From an uncultured Dyadobacter sp. (lineage in GTDB: Bacteria; Bacteroidota; Bacteroidia; Cytophagales; Spirosomataceae): a DNA stretch of 64,000 nt. Below, in pieces: positions 45,085 to 53,515 of the stretch. The DNA lies in the NCBI RefSeq assembly GCF_946482605.1, contig NZ_CAMLSE010000020.1, positions 1-64,000 on the forward strand, read 5' to 3'. A program made the position numbers and the translations under genes. The notes below the pieces were generated by a model. The model did not search any database. It had not been told where the DNA came from and saw nothing but the letters and a program-made list of their open reading frames with translations. Every line of letters starts with the position of its first letter. The stretch's first letter is position 1.

Positions 45085-45663
45085 TCACCTTCTGGCGGCC
45101 ACGCCCCTGATCCTACTTAAAGTTTCAGGTGAAATACCCAGGTAGGAAGCGATCATGTGCTGAGGGACGCGGTGAACGAGTTCGGGGCGGGTTTTGATAA
45201 AGTGCTGGTATTTTTCCTCTGCTCCATAGCTGATCGAAGCATGGATCCGCTCCTGGGATGCGATAAAACTGCGCTGGATAATCTGGTGCACCAGTTCGTT
45301 GAAGGCAGGTATTTCCCGGCAGAGCAGATCAAACCTATCCTTCTCGATCAGCAGCACCACACTGTCTTCCAGCGCATCGACGTTGGATTGCGCAGCAGTG
45401 CCGTTGACAAGACTTTCCCGGTCGCCGGTCCACCAGTTTTCGACGGCAAAATTCAGGATGTGTTCATTGCCGAGCGCATCTACGCGGTAGGTACGCAGGC
45501 ATCCCTGGCAAATGAATGCGTTTTGCCGCCAGATATCGCCCTGCTGTAAAAGGTACTGCCGCTTGCGCAGTTTTCTGACCACCGAAGCATCTTTTATCTC
45601 AGCCAGCTGGGCCCCGCTGAGCGCAATCCGGCTGGTCAGGTATTTTTCAAATACATCAAACAT
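45085..45663 (-). CDS. Crp/Fnr family transcriptional regulator
   Basis: The 192-residue protein has the cyclic-nucleotide-binding-like barrel (RQYLLQQGDIWRQNAFICQG, LNFAVENWWTGDRESL, LEDSVVLLIEKDRFDLLC), a dimer helix and a short C-terminal helix-turn-helix (MIASYLGISPETLSRIRG). No Cys cluster for an iron-sulfur centre is present, and the sugar-nucleotide pocket is not of the cAMP type, as usual in Bacteroidota. It follows the DUF3052 gene by three bases. The inverted repeat before the downstream SDR gene may be its target. Confidence 0.9.
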   Translation of the reverse strand: MFDVFEKYLTSRIALSGAQLAEIKDASVVRKLRKRQYLLQQGDIWRQNAFICQGCLRTYRVDALGNEHILNFAVENWWTGDRESLVNGTAAQSNVDALEDSVVLLIEKDRFDLLCREIPAFNELVHQIIQRSFIASQERIHASISYGAEEKYQHFIKTRPELVHRVPQHMIASYLGISPETLSRIRGVAARR

Positions 45664-45666
45664 GTT

Positions 45667-46080
45667 CTACTTTCTGTTTTTTACCGGTATCACCAGTTTC
45701 AGTCCCGACCATACCGCATCTACCGCGCATACCTTCACATCTACCAGCCCGTGTGCCAGCGCCAGGTTTCTGATCACATCCTCTGTCACGTCGGTAGGTA
45801 CTTTGGACGCCTTTTTGGGCCACGATACCCAGATGACGCCGTCCGGCACGATTTCCAGCTTCAATGCAGCCATATCCGCGGTCAGAGAGGCGGCGTGGCT
45901 TGTAAAATAATGGATCAGGTCCTTGGCAGTTCTGGCCTCTTCCAAAAAATTAATATCTGCCGGAAGCGTTTCCAGCAGCTCGAAGTAATGCTGCGGAGGA
46001 TCAACCAGCCGGACTTTCATGCCGGCTTTAAGCCCCAGCTTTTTGACGAGCGGTGTCCGTGAATAGCCTGCGGGGTTCAT
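45667..46080 (-). CDS. DUF3052 family protein
   Basis: A 137-residue protein beginning MNPAGYSRTPLVKKLGLKAG, the typical opening of DUF3052, followed by VRLVDPPQHYFELLETLP, DGVIWVSWPKKASKVPTDVT and a C-terminal GLVDVKVCAVDAVWSGLKLV. It is small, cytoplasmic and of unknown function. It is the first gene of a unit with the Crp/Fnr regulator (three bases between them) and is divergent from the DUF819 permease gene. Confidence 0.8.
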   Translation of the reverse strand: MNPAGYSRTPLVKKLGLKAGMKVRLVDPPQHYFELLETLPADINFLEEARTAKDLIHYFTSHAASLTADMAALKLEIVPDGVIWVSWPKKASKVPTDVTEDVIRNLALAHGLVDVKVCAVDAVWSGLKLVIPVKNRK

Positions 46081-46227
46081 GGGAAATTGAATTGAATGGG
46101 CATTGAAGTTGCAATTTCGCCTTTTATTCCCGAAACTTTTCAGGCCCTGACCTACCGCTCCCTGTGTTTCTGTCGGTTTTCAGCTATTTTTAGCGTTTTA
46201 CTATTCCATTACCCCTAATGCTGCAAT

Positions 46228-47457
46228 ATGATCACCAATGACGCTGTGGTACTCGGCTTGCTGATGCTTATCCTGGCCGCTGTTTTTTACACGGCTTCAC
46301 TGCCGGGCTGGAAAAGGTTCTACACGGTCATTCCGCCGCTGCTGCTCTGCTATTTCATCCCCGGCCTTCTCAACTCGGTGGGTTTTATCAATGGCGCCAC
46401 CTCGCAGCTCTACCCGGTTGTCTCCAAGTATTTTTTGCCCGCGTGCCTGGTTCTTTTCACGCTTGGAATGGATTGGAAATCACTTGCAAGGCTGGGGCCG
46501 AAAGCGCTCATCGCAATGCTGATCGGCACGGCAGGCATTATGATCGGAGGGCCAGTCGCATTATGGATTGTGGGCAGTGTCAGCCCGGCCACAGTCGCCG
46601 GTGAAGGGGCCGACGCGGTATGGCGCGGGCTGGCGACCATTGCAGGCAGCTGGATCGGCGGAGGAGCCAATCAGACGGCCCTGCGCGAGGTGTTCCACCC
46701 CAGCGATCAGCTGTTTTCGCAAATGGTGGCCGTCGATGTGTTGATCGCCGAGCTCTGGATGGCCGCATTGATCTACGGAGCAGGCGTGGCCGCGCGGGTA
46801 GATTCCTTCCTGGGGGCCGATAGCTCGCAAGTCGAAACAGTGAAAGCCCATCTTGACTCGGACCAGAAAGCAAACGAACGGAACCCGACGCTGCCGGACT
46901 ATATATTCCTGGCCGCGGCAGGTTTCGGAGCGACAGGTATCTCGCACGGTTTGGCCCAGATCATCACGCCTTATCTTTCAGCCAACTATCCCGCGCTGGA
47001 AAAATACAGCCTCACCTCTTCGTTTTTCTGGATCATCAGCATTGCGACACTCATTGGTATAATCCTCTCCCTCACGCCGGTACGAAAACTGGAACACTAC
47101 GGCGCTTCCAGGCTTGGATCGGTGTTCCTCTATGTGCTGGTAGCGACCATCGGTATGCAAATGGACCTGCGCGCTGTTGCCGATAATCCGGGTTTGTTTG
47201 CGATCGGACTGATCTGGATCTCTATCCACGGTGTGATCCTGGTGCTCGTTTGCAAATGGCTCAAAATCCCGTTCTTCTTTCTTGCAGTAGGCAGCCAGGC
47301 CAATGTCGGCGGCTCGGCGTCGGCATCAGTGGTCGCGGCTGCATTCCATCCGTCGCTGGCACCGGTCGGTGTGCTGCTGGCAATTTTAGGTTACGCCATC
47401 GGAACTTATGGAGGGTATTTAACTGCTTTAATGATGCAATGGGTAAGCAATCACTAA
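46228..47457 (+). CDS. DUF819 family membrane protein
   Basis: The 409-residue protein has about 10-12 hydrophobic helices: LGLLMLILAAVFYTASLPGW, then FIPGLLNSVGF, ALIAMLIGTAGIMIGGPVAL, a Gly-rich GSWIGGGANQTALREVF and, near the end, VGSQANVGGSASASVVAAAF, which repeats the pattern. This is the DUF819 (YjcL-like) fold, related to inverted-repeat carriers of organic acids or amino acids. The substrate is unknown. The downstream molybdopterin oxidoreductase gene starts one base after its stop, so the two are an operon. Confidence 0.88.
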   Translation: MITNDAVVLGLLMLILAAVFYTASLPGWKRFYTVIPPLLLCYFIPGLLNSVGFINGATSQLYPVVSKYFLPACLVLFTLGMDWKSLARLGPKALIAMLIGTAGIMIGGPVALWIVGSVSPATVAGEGADAVWRGLATIAGSWIGGGANQTALREVFHPSDQLFSQMVAVDVLIAELWMAALIYGAGVAARVDSFLGADSSQVETVKAHLDSDQKANERNPTLPDYIFLAAAGFGATGISHGLAQIITPYLSANYPALEKYSLTSSFFWIISIATLIGIILSLTPVRKLEHYGASRLGSVFLYVLVATIGMQMDLRAVADNPGLFAIGLIWISIHGVILVLVCKWLKIPFFFLAVGSQANVGGSASASVVAAAFHPSLAPVGVLLAILGYAIGTYGGYLTALMMQWVSNH

Positions 47458-47458
47458 T

Positions 47459-48151
47459 ATGGAAGACAACAACAAACTCGACAAGATCATAGAGGCCCGC
47501 ATGAAGCTCAAAGCGCGTTTTGAGCAGCAAATGGCCCAAACCCCGTCTGTTTCCGATCCCCGCCCGATGGGACAGGGAGAGCCCAACCGGCACGGCATGC
47601 CCAAGCTGCCCGTGGGACAGACCAGAACCTTCAAATGGCCCGTGCTCGACCTGGGCTTCAAGCCCGATATCCAGCTCAGCAAATGGAAGCTGATCATCGA
47701 TGGTGAAGTGGAAATGCCTCTTGCATTGTCCTGGGATGATTTCATGGCGTTGCCCCAGACTAGCGATATCAGTGATTTTCACTGCGTGACAACCTGGTCG
47801 CGGATGGACGTTCCCTGGGTGGGCGTCCGCCTGGCCGACCTTGCAGCGCTGGTGATGCCCAAACCGTCGGCCACCCACGTTCTTTGTCATGGCTACGATA
47901 AATATACCACCAACTTATCCCTGGAAGAAGCCCTTAAAGAAGATGTGCTGCTGGTTCACACAGCGGATGGAAAGCCGCTGGAACGGGACCATGGCGGGCC
48001 GGTGCGGATGATTACCCCGCAGCTCTACGCCTGGAAAGGCAGCAAATGGATCAGCCGCATTCAGTTTTTACCTGCCAATCAGCTGGGATTCTGGGAATTG
48101 AGAGGGTATTCCAATACTGCCTACCCGTGGCGCAATGATCGTTATAGCTAA
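47459..48151 (+). CDS. Sulfite oxidase-like molybdopterin-dependent oxidoreductase
   Basis: The 230-residue protein has the Oxidored_molyb domain: a WKLIIDGEVEMPLALSWDDF segment, DFHCVTTWSRMDVPWVGVR with the molybdenum-ligand Cys at 109, HVLCHGYDKYTTNLSLEEAL, and GGPVRMITPQLYAWKGSKWI. It lacks a signal peptide and the sulfite-oxidase dimer domain, so it is the short cytoplasmic form, unlike MsrP (YedY), which has a Tat signal. The substrate is unknown. It is directly downstream of the DUF819 permease. Confidence 0.9.
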   Translation: MEDNNKLDKIIEARMKLKARFEQQMAQTPSVSDPRPMGQGEPNRHGMPKLPVGQTRTFKWPVLDLGFKPDIQLSKWKLIIDGEVEMPLALSWDDFMALPQTSDISDFHCVTTWSRMDVPWVGVRLADLAALVMPKPSATHVLCHGYDKYTTNLSLEEALKEDVLLVHTADGKPLERDHGGPVRMITPQLYAWKGSKWISRIQFLPANQLGFWELRGYSNTAYPWRNDRYS

Positions 48152-48158
48152 AAACGAC

Positions 48159-48920
48159 TCAAAGGTCCAGCACCAGTCCGTCGTAGGCCAGGTGCACATG
48201 AGGCGGCAGCTCGCTTTCCACTACCGCATGCAAGCCCAGCTTATGGCTGATATGGGTCAGATATGCAGTGGGGACATTGAGCTTATCGATCAGGTCGAGC
48301 GCCTGCGAGAGCGTGAAATGCGAAAGATGCGGTTCCTTCTGAAGGGTGTCGAGCACCAGCACCTGCGAGCCCTTTATTTTCTGCTGCTCTTCTTCGGAAA
48401 TGAAATTGGCATCGGTAATATAGGTAAAATCGCCAATACGGTAGCCGTATACAGGCAGCTTGTGATGCATGACCTCAATGGGCGTAAATTTTACCCCTGA
48501 AACTTCGAAAGGCTCGTTTTCGATCGGATGCAGTTCAAAATGCGGGACACCGGGATATCTTTTTTCTGAAAAAGCGTAACCAAACTCATTTTTGATCTGG
48601 TTGAGCACTTCCAACCTGCCGTACAGCGGAATGTCCATTTGCTGCCGGTGGTTAAAAGCCCGGATGTCATCCAGTCCCGCAGTATGGTCCTTATGCTGAT
48701 GGGTAAAAATAGCGGCATCCAGCTCCTTCACATTGGCGCTCAGCATCTGCTGGCGAAAATCCGGGCCGGTATCGATGACAAAAGACTTCCCATGGCTTTG
48801 AATCCAAACCGAAGTCCTCAGACGCTTGTCATGCTGGTCAGCAGAACGGCAAACGGCACATTCGCAGGCAATAACCGGTATTCCCTGCGATGTGCCGGTT
48901 CCTAAAAATGTAATCCTCAT
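48159..48920 (-). CDS. MBL-fold metallo-hydrolase (PhnP-like)
   Basis: The 253-residue protein has the metallo-beta-lactamase fold with FLGTGTSQGIPVIACECAVC at the N-terminus (a PhnP-type Cys zinc site: CECAVC), TSVWIQSHGKSFVIDTGPDF, the metal motif THQHKDHTAGLDDIRAF, VMHHKLPVYGYRI, ITDANF and YLTHISH. PhnP is a cyclic phosphodiesterase, and homologues outside phosphonate operons act on unknown phosphodiesters. No phn genes are nearby. It is eight bases downstream of the response regulator gene. Confidence 0.9.
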   Translation of the reverse strand: MRITFLGTGTSQGIPVIACECAVCRSADQHDKRLRTSVWIQSHGKSFVIDTGPDFRQQMLSANVKELDAAIFTHQHKDHTAGLDDIRAFNHRQQMDIPLYGRLEVLNQIKNEFGYAFSEKRYPGVPHFELHPIENEPFEVSGVKFTPIEVMHHKLPVYGYRIGDFTYITDANFISEEEQQKIKGSQVLVLDTLQKEPHLSHFTLSQALDLIDKLNVPTAYLTHISHKLGLHAVVESELPPHVHLAYDGLVLDL

Positions 48921-48928
48921 CAGGCGTT

Positions 48929-49306
48929 TTATTCGGTCAAATGCGCCACCACTTCAACCAGACGGTCAAAATTCAATGGTTTCATCAGCGCATCATCAAA
49001 TCCTGCTTCTTTGAAATCTTCTTCTGAATAGTTTTTGGCATTGCCCGTGATTGCTACGATCGGCGTTTTGGCCTTTTTCTCGTCTGACAATTTACGGATG
49101 CTTCTTGCACACTCCATTCCATCCATCACAGGCATATTGATATCCAGCAAAATAATATCAAAATCCTCTTTTTCAAGCAATTGCAGCACTTGCTCGCCAT
49201 TTTTCACGGAAGTGATTTCATAATGCTGAAATTCAAGAATCTTCCTCGCCAGGTTTTGAATTACTGAACTGTCTTCGGCAATGAGTACTCGTTTTGTGTA
49301 TGACAT
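48929..49306 (-). CDS. Single-domain response regulator (CheY-like)
   Basis: The 125-residue receiver domain has the acidic pocket E11/D12, the phosphorylation site D55 (IILLDINMPVMDG), the switch Thr87 (VAITGNA) and Lys109 (LMKPLNF). There is no output domain, so it acts through protein contact, probably with a sensor kinase encoded elsewhere. No kinase gene lies in the window. It is the first gene of a unit with the PhnP-like hydrolase. Confidence 0.93.
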   Translation of the reverse strand: MSYTKRVLIAEDSSVIQNLARKILEFQHYEITSVKNGEQVLQLLEKEDFDIILLDINMPVMDGMECARSIRKLSDEKKAKTPIVAITGNAKNYSEEDFKEAGFDDALMKPLNFDRLVEVVAHLTE

Positions 49307-49456
49307 ACGATGGGGCAGGTATTGGTTTAATGTTTTTCCCAGGTCAATTTAGATATATTTCATCCAACATCGCAAACCGGTCGGATACGAAGTTTCAAAA
49401 TTATTCTAAAAAAGTAAATAAACATCCTATACTTTTCCAAAGCGCCCTTTCGGGTG

Positions 49457-49464
49457 TAAGTTTG
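49457..49464 (+). promoter_or_regulatory. Candidate -7 element (TAAGTTTG) for the DUF1684 gene
   Basis: TAAGTTTG matches TAnnTTTG and lies 27 bases before the ATG at 49492. A TTTT at 49433-49436 is the only -33-like sequence, 20 bases upstream. Confidence 0.45.
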
Positions 49465-49491
49465 CAGTCCGAATAGCTTATTATCCTTGTT

Positions 49492-50145
49492 ATGTTCAAA
49501 AATAAAGTGATCCGATACAGCACGGTCGCGATGGTGATCGCGATACTTGCCTATTTCATTATTGAAAACATCAGCGGTGGCAGCTCCTCTTCCGCCGATG
49601 AGCTGGCCGCCAACCCGGCACTATACAAAACCAAGATTCTGGAAGAGCGTGCCACCAAAGACGAGCTTTTCAAGACCGGTGAGGATTCCCCCATCAAGGA
49701 TAAAGAGAGCTTTCACGGCCTGCATTACTTTCAGCCCGATCTTTCCTTCCGCGTTACCGCCAATATTTCCCCCTACACCGACCAGGACAAGGAGGTGATC
49801 GTCAAATACACCGATGGGACCAGCGAAAAATACGAGAAATACGGTTATGCCAACTTTACCATCGACGGTCAAGCCCAGAAATTGTTGTTGCTCAAAAACG
49901 AAAGCGTAATATCGGTACTGTTCCGTGATGCCACCAGCGGCAAACAGACCTACGGAGGCGGCCGGTATTTGGACTATCCTGTGTCTGAGATCAAAAACAA
50001 TGTCATCGTGCTGGATTTCAATAAAGCGTATAACCCTTACTGTGCCTATCAGGAGAGCTACGCCTGCCCGGTGCCGCCCGCTGAAAACACTTTGACTGTG
50101 GCCGTCCATGCCGGTGAGGTGACCGAGGAGGCTACCCACCAGTAA
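49492..50145 (+). CDS. DUF1684 domain protein
   Basis: The 217-residue protein has an N-terminal membrane anchor (STVAMVIAILAYFIIENI) and the DUF1684 body: FHGLHYFQPDLSFRVTANIS, then YGGGRYLDYPVSEI, LDFNKAYNPYCAYQESYACP and PPAENTLTVAVHAGE, all highly typical of the family's C-terminus. The family is a small beta-rich fold of unknown function, sometimes with a zinc site suggested by the Cys and His residues. It stands alone upstream of pheT. Confidence 0.88.
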   Translation: MFKNKVIRYSTVAMVIAILAYFIIENISGGSSSSADELAANPALYKTKILEERATKDELFKTGEDSPIKDKESFHGLHYFQPDLSFRVTANISPYTDQDKEVIVKYTDGTSEKYEKYGYANFTIDGQAQKLLLLKNESVISVLFRDATSGKQTYGGGRYLDYPVSEIKNNVIVLDFNKAYNPYCAYQESYACPVPPAENTLTVAVHAGEVTEEATHQ

Positions 50146-50207
50146 GTTTTACATCATAAAAAACGGCTCGGATCACCGTCGGCAGACGCTGCTTCAAACT
50201 AAATCAT

Positions 50208-50215
50208 TAATTTTG
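50208..50215 (+). promoter_or_regulatory. Candidate -7 element (TAATTTTG) for pheT
   Basis: TAATTTTG matches TAnnTTTG and lies 58 bases before the pheT ATG. The upstream element is not clear. Confidence 0.35.
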
Positions 50216-50273
50216 CAACAAGGCAGGAGCCCGGTCTCCGGCGCCTGAATTCTACTATCATTAAAGCATTCGC

Positions 50274-52703
50274 ATGAAGATCTCTTATAAGTGGCTTAAA
50301 GATTTAATTGAACTTACAGAAACACCCGAGCAAATCGATAGCTTACTGACAGCAACCGGGCTGGAAGTAGAAGGCATTGAAGAGATCGAATCCATTAAAG
50401 GCGGCTTGAAGGGCGTGGTGATCGGCCAGGTACTGACTTGTGAAAAACACCCCGAGGCCGACCGGCTTAGCCTGACGACCGTTGATGTGGGTGGGGATGC
50501 TCCCCTCTCGATCGTATGCGGCGCGCCCAATGTGGCAGCAGGCCAAAAAGTGATCGTAGCGACCGTAGGCGCCACCTTATACCCTACCGGCAGCGATCAG
50601 CCACTTGTTTTGAAAAAATCCAAAATCCGCGGCGCATTGTCCGAAGGGATGATCTGCGCAGAAGACGAACTGGGCGTAGGAACTTCGCACGACGGCATTC
50701 TCGTACTCGATACGCAATTGCCCAACGGCACGCCTGCCGCAGAGTATTTCGGCATTTCCTCGGATTACCTGATCGAGATCGGCCTTACGCCTAACCGCGC
50801 CGATGCGGCCTCGCACTACGGTGTCGCGCGTGATTTAAAAGCGGTCTTGAAGCGTGATATCACATTACCTTCCGTCGAAGCATTTAAAGTAGATAACCAA
50901 AACCTGCGGATTCCGGTGGAGGTTCTCAATACCGAAGCTTGTCCCCGCTATACCGGTCTGACAATTTCAGGCATTACCGTAACCGACTCACCCGCCTGGC
51001 TGAAACAGCGCCTGCAAACGATCGGCATCCGCTCGATCAACAACATTGTCGACATTACCAATTACGTCTGCCATGAGCTGGGCCAACCCATGCACGCATT
51101 CGATGCGGATAGGGTTTCGGGTCAAAAAGTAATTGTTACCACCATCGCTGAGGGCACACCGTTCGTGACTTTGGACGGAGTAGAGCGCAAAATCACAGCC
51201 AACGACCTGATGATTTGCAGCGAAGGCGTCGACGGCAACCCTGAACCGATGTGCATCGCAGGCGTTTTCGGCGGACTGACTTCCGGTGTCACCGAGTCGA
51301 CCACTTCGATATTTCTCGAATCGGCATACTTCTCACCTGTGTGGGTGCGCAGAACCGCGCAGCGTTTCGCATTGAAGACGGATTCATCCTTCCGTTTCGA
51401 GCGCGGCACAGATCCTAATATGCCGCTTTTTGCCTTGAAAAGAGCTGCATTGCTCATTCAGGAGATAGCGGGCGGCACTGTTTCCTCCGATATCATCGAC
51501 ATCTACCCCGAGCCAGTTGGCGATTTCCGGGTAGCGATGAAGTATCGAAACATCGACCGGCTTATCGGCAAGACCCTGGAAAGGGATTTGATCAAAAGCA
51601 TTCTTGAAAGTCTGGATATCCAAGTGCAGGATGAAACCGAAACCGGTTTCACCGCCATTGTGGCTCCGTACCGCGTGGATGTGACCCGGGAAGCAGACGT
51701 GATCGAGGAAATTCTTCGCATTTACGGATTTGGCCGGGTGGAATTATCCGACGCGCTCCGCTCTGATTACATTTCTGATTTCCCGGTCAATGATCCCGAA
51801 AAACTCAAATTGCGCATCGCAGAGCTGTTGGTTGCCAATGGTTTCAATGAGATGATCAACAATTCATTGACCAAACCCGACTACCAGGCCTTGCTGGGCG
51901 AAAGCCTGCCGGGTACGCCTGTCAAAATCCTGAATTACCTGAGCGAAGACCTGTCGGTCATGCGCCAGACGTTACTGTTCTCCGGACTGGAAGTGGTTGC
52001 ATACAACAGTAACCGCCGGCAAAAGGATTTGAAACTCTTCGAATTCGGCAATACCTATCATCAGCTGAGCGAGAAATTCGTCGAAAAAGAGCGGTTATCG
52101 CTTTTCCTGACCGGCAACGCGCACCAGGAAACTTGGTTTGAAAAATCCCAGGAGGTGGTTTTCCACGATCTGGCAGGATTCGCCAATCAGGTGCTGAATG
52201 CGCTCAAAATCAGGGATGCGGAAAAACAAGAGGCTGATCCTGCGATTTTCAAAAGTGGCCTGACACTGGTTGTAAACAGAAAACCAGTCGTTTCGCTGGG
52301 GCTGCTCAACGCTGCGATCGCCAAAAAACTGGATATTAAAGCGCCGGTCTACTATGCCGACTTCGACTGGGAATACCTGCTGCGTCAGTACAATGCGGCC
52401 GTAGACTACAAAGAAGTACCCAAGTTCCCCGAGGTGCGCCGTGACCTCTCGGTAGTGGTGAACAAGCAGGTAACGTTTGAGACGCTTCGGCAGGCCGCCT
52501 ACAAAACCGAGCGCGCCCTGCTGCGGGCCGTTAACGTTTTTGACGTATACGAAGGCGCCAACCTGGAAGGCAAAAAGTCGTACTCGATCAGCTTCATCTT
52601 ACAGGATGAACAGCAGACGCTCACCGACAAGGTGATCGACAAATCGATGCAGCGGCTGATTGCTACCTACGAGCGCGAATTTGAAGCAGTGATCAGAAAA
52701 TAG
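50274..52703 (+). CDS. pheT: Phenylalanine-tRNA ligase beta subunit
   Basis: The 809-residue protein charges tRNA-Phe together with PheS. The domain order is complete: N-terminal segment (MKISYKWLKDLIEL), EMAP/tRNA-binding OB fold (about 40-150, VVIGQVLTCEKHPEADRLSL), B3/B4 editing domain (CPRYTGLTISGI, NNIVDITNYV), B5, the catalytic-like core (LFEFGNTYHQLSEKF) and the C-terminal FDX-ACB domain (FPEVRRDLSVVVNKQVTFET). pheS is not adjacent. A coiled-coil gene and zapA follow 38 bases downstream. Confidence 0.97.
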   Translation: MKISYKWLKDLIELTETPEQIDSLLTATGLEVEGIEEIESIKGGLKGVVIGQVLTCEKHPEADRLSLTTVDVGGDAPLSIVCGAPNVAAGQKVIVATVGATLYPTGSDQPLVLKKSKIRGALSEGMICAEDELGVGTSHDGILVLDTQLPNGTPAAEYFGISSDYLIEIGLTPNRADAASHYGVARDLKAVLKRDITLPSVEAFKVDNQNLRIPVEVLNTEACPRYTGLTISGITVTDSPAWLKQRLQTIGIRSINNIVDITNYVCHELGQPMHAFDADRVSGQKVIVTTIAEGTPFVTLDGVERKITANDLMICSEGVDGNPEPMCIAGVFGGLTSGVTESTTSIFLESAYFSPVWVRRTAQRFALKTDSSFRFERGTDPNMPLFALKRAALLIQEIAGGTVSSDIIDIYPEPVGDFRVAMKYRNIDRLIGKTLERDLIKSILESLDIQVQDETETGFTAIVAPYRVDVTREADVIEEILRIYGFGRVELSDALRSDYISDFPVNDPEKLKLRIAELLVANGFNEMINNSLTKPDYQALLGESLPGTPVKILNYLSEDLSVMRQTLLFSGLEVVAYNSNRRQKDLKLFEFGNTYHQLSEKFVEKERLSLFLTGNAHQETWFEKSQEVVFHDLAGFANQVLNALKIRDAEKQEADPAIFKSGLTLVVNRKPVVSLGLLNAAIAKKLDIKAPVYYADFDWEYLLRQYNAAVDYKEVPKFPEVRRDLSVVVNKQVTFETLRQAAYKTERALLRAVNVFDVYEGANLEGKKSYSISFILQDEQQTLTDKVIDKSMQRLIATYEREFEAVIRK

Positions 52704-52741
52704 GCAGTTTTTTTCGTTTGTCGGATTTTTCAGTTTAGGAA

Positions 52742-53086
52742 ATGGAAAGGAGCATTGAACGTATAATCGAACACAAATTATCCGACGTCGAGAAAAAACT
52801 CGAAATCCTGATCAACCACAAGGAAAAATTAAACTGGTCAATCTCAGAACTCCAGCGTGAAAACGCCGAGCTCAGGGCGACCAATACAGTGCTCAAGGAA
52901 GAAGCGAAAGAAATCAGGAAAAAATACACCTCTTTAGAAAAAGACTTTAATAAGTCTAAAAGTTTCGCTAAACTTGTCACTAGTAAACTGACACCAACAG
53001 GCGCAATTGCCGAACTGAAAGAATCAGTTGAAAGATATATCCAGGAGATCGATAAGTGCATCGAATTGCTTGAAGATACCTTATGA
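52742..53086 (+). CDS. Small coiled-coil protein, possible ZapA/ZapB-type division partner
   Basis: A 114-residue protein with a long charged coiled coil (about residues 5-70: VEKKLEILINHKEKLNWSIS, LQRENAELRATNTVL, KKYTSLEKDFN) and a second short helix (AIAELKESVERYIQEIDKCI). No membrane segment is present. Its stop overlaps the zapA start (ATGA), so the two proteins are probably made together. It may act as a FtsZ-ring linker in the manner of ZapB; this is inference from size, coiled coil and linkage. Confidence 0.75.
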   Translation: MERSIERIIEHKLSDVEKKLEILINHKEKLNWSISELQRENAELRATNTVLKEEAKEIRKKYTSLEKDFNKSKSFAKLVTSKLTPTGAIAELKESVERYIQEIDKCIELLEDTL

Positions 53087-53394
53087 AAAAAAATAGCATA
53101 CCTAATCCAGACGTTTCTGTCTTTATAAAACTGCTGGACAGAGGTTTCAAACTGAGCGTTCCGGCGGATCAGGAGAAATTCTACAGGGATGGGTATGAGG
53201 TGTTCATGCAGCGCGTGCAACAGCATAAATTAAAAGGAAAAGTATACGGAGACATAGAGGCCATAGCATTGACTTCTATCGAATGCCTGGTGGCATTGCA
53301 ACGGAACCAGGAACAAATGGACGACCTGGTACAGGCTTTTAAAAGCAGAGTGGAAAAACTGGACGAAACCATCGCCAGCGCTATTGAAAGCTGA
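53083..53394 (+). CDS. zapA: Cell division protein ZapA
   Basis: The 103-residue protein fits the ZapA family: an N-terminal strand-rich head (VSVFIKLLDRGFKLSVPADQ), then YRDGYEVFMQRVQQHKLKGK and a long C-terminal coiled coil (LTSIECLVALQRNQEQMDDL). ZapA cross-links FtsZ filaments. The match is moderate at sequence level but order and length agree. It overlaps the upstream coiled-coil gene by four bases and precedes the RNase Y gene. Confidence 0.78.
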   Translation: MKKNSIPNPDVSVFIKLLDRGFKLSVPADQEKFYRDGYEVFMQRVQQHKLKGKVYGDIEAIALTSIECLVALQRNQEQMDDLVQAFKSRVEKLDETIASAIES

Positions 53395-53515
53395 ATCCCT
53401 ATACCTGACCTTTGATTTTAGAGTATCTGCAAAAATAATCTTTCAATTTCTTCCATTCTCGGCATTTCAACGCGGGTGTAGTCGGTAAAACCAACTATAT
53501 ATAACCATTATTGAA

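Noticed and set aside
53395..53515. Possible 6S RNA gene next to zapA
   Set aside because: 6S RNA often lies beside zapA in other bacteria, but the gap is only 121 bases and shows no long internal hairpin.
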